Of a DNA stretch of 64,000 nt, positions 62,306 to 64,000 are shown one piece after another; the stretch's first letter is position 1, and every line of letters begins with the position of its first letter. Location: contig JAFGND010000057.1 in assembly GCA_016927185.1 (NCBI GenBank), positions 13,388 to 77,387 of the forward strand, given 5' to 3'. The DNA comes from Candidatus Coatesiibacteriota bacterium (GTDB taxonomy: Bacteria > JAFGND01). Both the position numbers and the translations under genes were made by a program. Below the pieces are notes generated by a model that was given only the letters and a program-made list of their open reading frames with translations, was not told the DNA's origin and ran no database searches.

Positions 62306-63477
62306 AACCAGTCAAGAAACCAGAAGTTCCTCTTTGGAAAGATTTTTCTGAAGAGAGTAAGCTCCTTCTTGTTTATCTGGATTTTCTTCTCCCAGATAAG
62401 CTCATCAACACTTTTCAATCCGAAAAAAATCTGTGAAAAGGTCTGTATTGTAAGTTTCGAATCGGATTTTATATTGCTTTTCGTGACTTTCATTCTGCCT
62501 TTTGAAGCCTCAACAAGATAATTCCTGTTATTCCATGGAGCTGATGAATCATTATCTATAACGAAAGTTATTTCTCCAGATATATCCTTGTTAATCTTTA
62601 TATTTTCAAGTGCCTTTTCAACATTAATTATTTTATGCTGATGCTGAGGGATTATTTTTATTGTAATCCTTGGTTCACGCAGATAATTCCATATTTCAAC
62701 ATCCATTGCAGTATATAAGTCTATTTCCTTGAGGTGATCCAGATGATTATAAGAGAATGCCATTATTGCATCCAGATCATCTTTCTCAGCAAAAATTGGC
62801 TCTGCAATTACCAGGTTCTTCTCTGGTTTTTTCTTTTCTACATAAGAAATGAAACAACCTGTTATTTCATGTCCGTTCTTTATGAAATATAGTTTTGAGC
62901 TTACATCTACAAGGAACATTTGCTTGAGAAATACTTTCTCCCTCTTGTTCCATCCTTCATAACGTTTCTTGAGAATTTTTTCCCTTATTTCATAGAGCTT
63001 TGGGATATCTCTTTCCCATGAACCTTCTGAAATAGTCCTGTTTTCGGCATTGATTTTTTCCATCTGTTCAGGCTTGAAAGTGAACTGTTTTATGAAGCTG
63101 CCGTACTCCCACCCCATTCTCTTGTAGAATGAGAATTTGAAAGGCATCAGGGAGGACATATAAAAACCGTACTCATTCATCTTTTCCTGAAGGTGGATCA
63201 TGAGTTTGTCCACTAATCCTTTTCTTCTGTACTCAGGTCTTGTTACTACTGAGGTTACTCCAGCCATCTTGTGGTAATCCGTGGATAGCCAGATCTGGAA
63301 GGGGAAGAAAACTGCTGCTGATGCAAGTATTTTACCATCAAAAATACCAAAAGAATACCTGTTTACCCTATTTTCAGGGAACCATTTGATTGTTTCTTCT
63401 GTTGTCATGAAAAAGCAATACTTAAGGAGTTCTCTGAACTGAGGTAAATCGGCTTTTGTAATAGTTCTTAGTATCAT
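62302..63477 (-). CDS. Eis-like GNAT acetyltransferase
   Basis: A 391-residue protein. Residues 1-150 form a GNAT domain with the acetyl-CoA loop VTRPEYRRKGLVDKLM and FYKRMGWEYGS; a second GNAT-like region follows, and the C-terminal 100 residues are a sterol-carrier-like domain (VEASKGRMKVTKSNIKSDSK, SQIFFGLKSVDELIWEKKI), the three-part layout of Eis N-acetyltransferases. Substrate here unknown. AAGGA precedes the ATG at 63477; a tRNA-Glu gene ends 19 nt upstream and reads the same way. Confidence 0.85.
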   Translation of the reverse strand: MILRTITKADLPQFRELLKYCFFMTTEETIKWFPENRVNRYSFGIFDGKILASAAVFFPFQIWLSTDYHKMAGVTSVVTRPEYRRKGLVDKLMIHLQEKMNEYGFYMSSLMPFKFSFYKRMGWEYGSFIKQFTFKPEQMEKINAENRTISEGSWERDIPKLYEIREKILKKRYEGWNKREKVFLKQMFLVDVSSKLYFIKNGHEITGCFISYVEKKKPEKNLVIAEPIFAEKDDLDAIMAFSYNHLDHLKEIDLYTAMDVEIWNYLREPRITIKIIPQHQHKIINVEKALENIKINKDISGEITFVIDNDSSAPWNNRNYLVEASKGRMKVTKSNIKSDSKLTIQTFSQIFFGLKSVDELIWEKKIQINKKELTLFRKIFPKRNFWFLDWF

Positions 63478-63496
63478 TCAGAAATCCTTTTTAGAA

Positions 63497-63569
63497 TACC
63501 GGTACGGGGAATTGAACCCCGGTTCTATGGCTGAGAACCATATGTCCTGGTCCACTAGACGATACCGGC
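63497..63569 (-). tRNA. tRNA-Glu (anticodon CTC)
   Basis: A 73-nt cloverleaf on the minus strand. Acceptor GCCGGTA pairs with TACCGGT (one G-U at position 1-72); D stem GTCT/GGAC; anticodon stem TATGG/CCATA with loop TTCTCAG, giving anticodon CTC (Glu, GAG); T stem CGGGG/CCCCG with loop TTCAATT. Discriminator A; CCA is not encoded. Two TTGACA boxes lie 42 and 15 nt upstream of the 5' end. The Eis-like gene follows 19 nt downstream without a terminator. Confidence 0.95.
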
Positions 63570-63605
63570 ATGAAGCAATGTCAACCATTGAACTTTCAAG
63601 AAAAC

Positions 63606-63611
63606 TGTCAA
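63606..63611 (-). promoter_or_regulatory. TTGACA element upstream of tRNA-Glu
   Basis: TTGACA on the minus strand, 42 nt before the tRNA 5' end. A TTCAAT lies 13 nt further downstream; transcription would then begin about 10 nt before the tRNA. Confidence 0.4.
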
Positions 63612-63643
63612 GAAATTAGCTAATTCATAAATAAAGGTAAAGG

Positions 63644-64000
63644 TTATTGAATTTTTACGATACGTTTGGTTTCAGAAGCAGATTTAATAATATAGATCCC
63701 CTCTCTCCACCTGCTAGTATCAAGTTCATGCTTGCCTTTGTCTACTTTCATGATGAATTGCCCAGTGAGGGAATAAACTCTTGCCCTGTCAGATGTTTCT
63801 ATAGTAAGTCTGTCCCTGAATGGATTGGGATGTGCGGAGAGGGAGGGAGAGGGAAGGTGCTGGGAGGATTGCTTATTATTAAAACCATCCTTAAAACCAG
63901 TATTCACAGCAAAGAGATAGCCATCACTACTAGTGAAATAAACAATGCTATCTGATACGCATGGAGTTGCTAATAATGGTTTATTTGTCTTGTAAACCCA
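63644..64000 (-). CDS. C-terminus of a PQQ-type beta-propeller protein with sorting domain (cut by window edge)
   Basis: The frame is open from the window edge and covers 118 codons. It begins inside a PQQ-like blade (LLATPCVSDSIVYFTSSDGY, LFAVNTG), passes a Ser/Pro linker and ends with a type-IX/FlgD-like sorting domain: SAHPNPFRDRLTIET at its start and WREGIYIIKS near its end, finishing VKIQ. This is the same kind of C-terminus as in the subtilase at the left of the window, so both are probably handled by one secretion route. Confidence 0.82.
   Translation of the reverse strand, partial: WVYKTNKPLLATPCVSDSIVYFTSSDGYLFAVNTGFKDGFNNKQSSQHLPSPSLSAHPNPFRDRLTIETSDRARVYSLTGQFIMKVDKGKHELDTSRWREGIYIIKSASETKRIVKIQ

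Noticed and set aside
1-64000. CRISPR arrays, insertion sequences, prophage genes
   Set aside because: No regularly spaced repeats, transposase, integrase or phage structural motifs were seen; gene order is that of an ordinary chromosome.

Overview
This is a low-GC, gene-dense, mobile-element-free stretch of a bacterial chromosome with 59 protein genes (three of them cut by an edge or broken by a stop), one tRNA and short intergenic gaps. CMP-KDO synthetase, an LpxH-like phosphatase, beta-barrel-like proteins, many lipoproteins and C-terminal FlgD/type-IX-like sorting domains point to a diderm (LPS-bearing) organism. GldA/F/G-like genes, sorting domains and an archaeal-type rotary ATPase in place of a visible F-type one suggest an uncultivated lineage near the FCB group (Cloacimonadota/Delongbacteria/WOR-3-like). 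I cannot place it further from sequence reading alone.

Layout. 1-13 kb: a PadR regulator with the start of a target gene, an exported subtilase, a membrane glycosyltransferase with a TPR lipoprotein, a PAP2 phosphatase coupled to a PDZ/radical-SAM protein (DUF512), two envelope proteins, a cNMP-binding HD-GYP protein, and a folE2/aminotransferase/LpxH-like operon. 13-20 kb: envelope proteins, a PQQ-type propeller lipoprotein gene broken by an in-frame UGA, and an operon with kdsB, an outer-membrane barrel and a gluzincin lipoprotein. 20-29 kb: ftsY, dxs, a radical SAM/SPASM enzyme, a huge Lys/Glu-rich TPR protein, a ClpX-like ATPase and rsgA. 29.5-29.95 kb: the longest gene-free gap, with DnaA-box-like sequences. 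30-34 kb: cell-wall and lipid enzymes (LysM-MepA endopeptidase, polysaccharide deacetylases, PlsC). 34-44.6 kb: thrS followed by a complete H-I-K-E-C-F-A-B-D archaeal-order V/A-ATPase operon. 44.7-52.4 kb: an asparagine-synthetase-like protein without the glutaminase Cys, an exported helical protein, a HEAT-like repeat protein and three tandem M42 aminopeptidases. 52.6-60.5 kb: a GldA/F/G-DUF4340 ABC operon, a 22-codon basic ORF, coaE, and a second ABC pair with a DUF4230 protein. 60.6-64 kb: a Na/Pi symporter, an Eis-like acetyltransferase, tRNA-Glu(CTC), and the C-terminus of a PQQ propeller protein with a sorting domain.

The c-ring subunit keeps every polar sodium ligand known from Enterococcus NtpK, so the ATPase probably moves Na+, which fits the Na+-coupled phosphate carrier. 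The most unusual points are the in-frame UGA followed at once by a perfect 8-bp hairpin, the origin-like gap, a ClpX-like ATPase with an IGF (ClpP-docking) loop but no zinc domain, and TTGACA-like elements placed at two preferred distances (about 35-37 and 55-59 nt) from start codons, which suggests that leaderless and leadered genes coexist.
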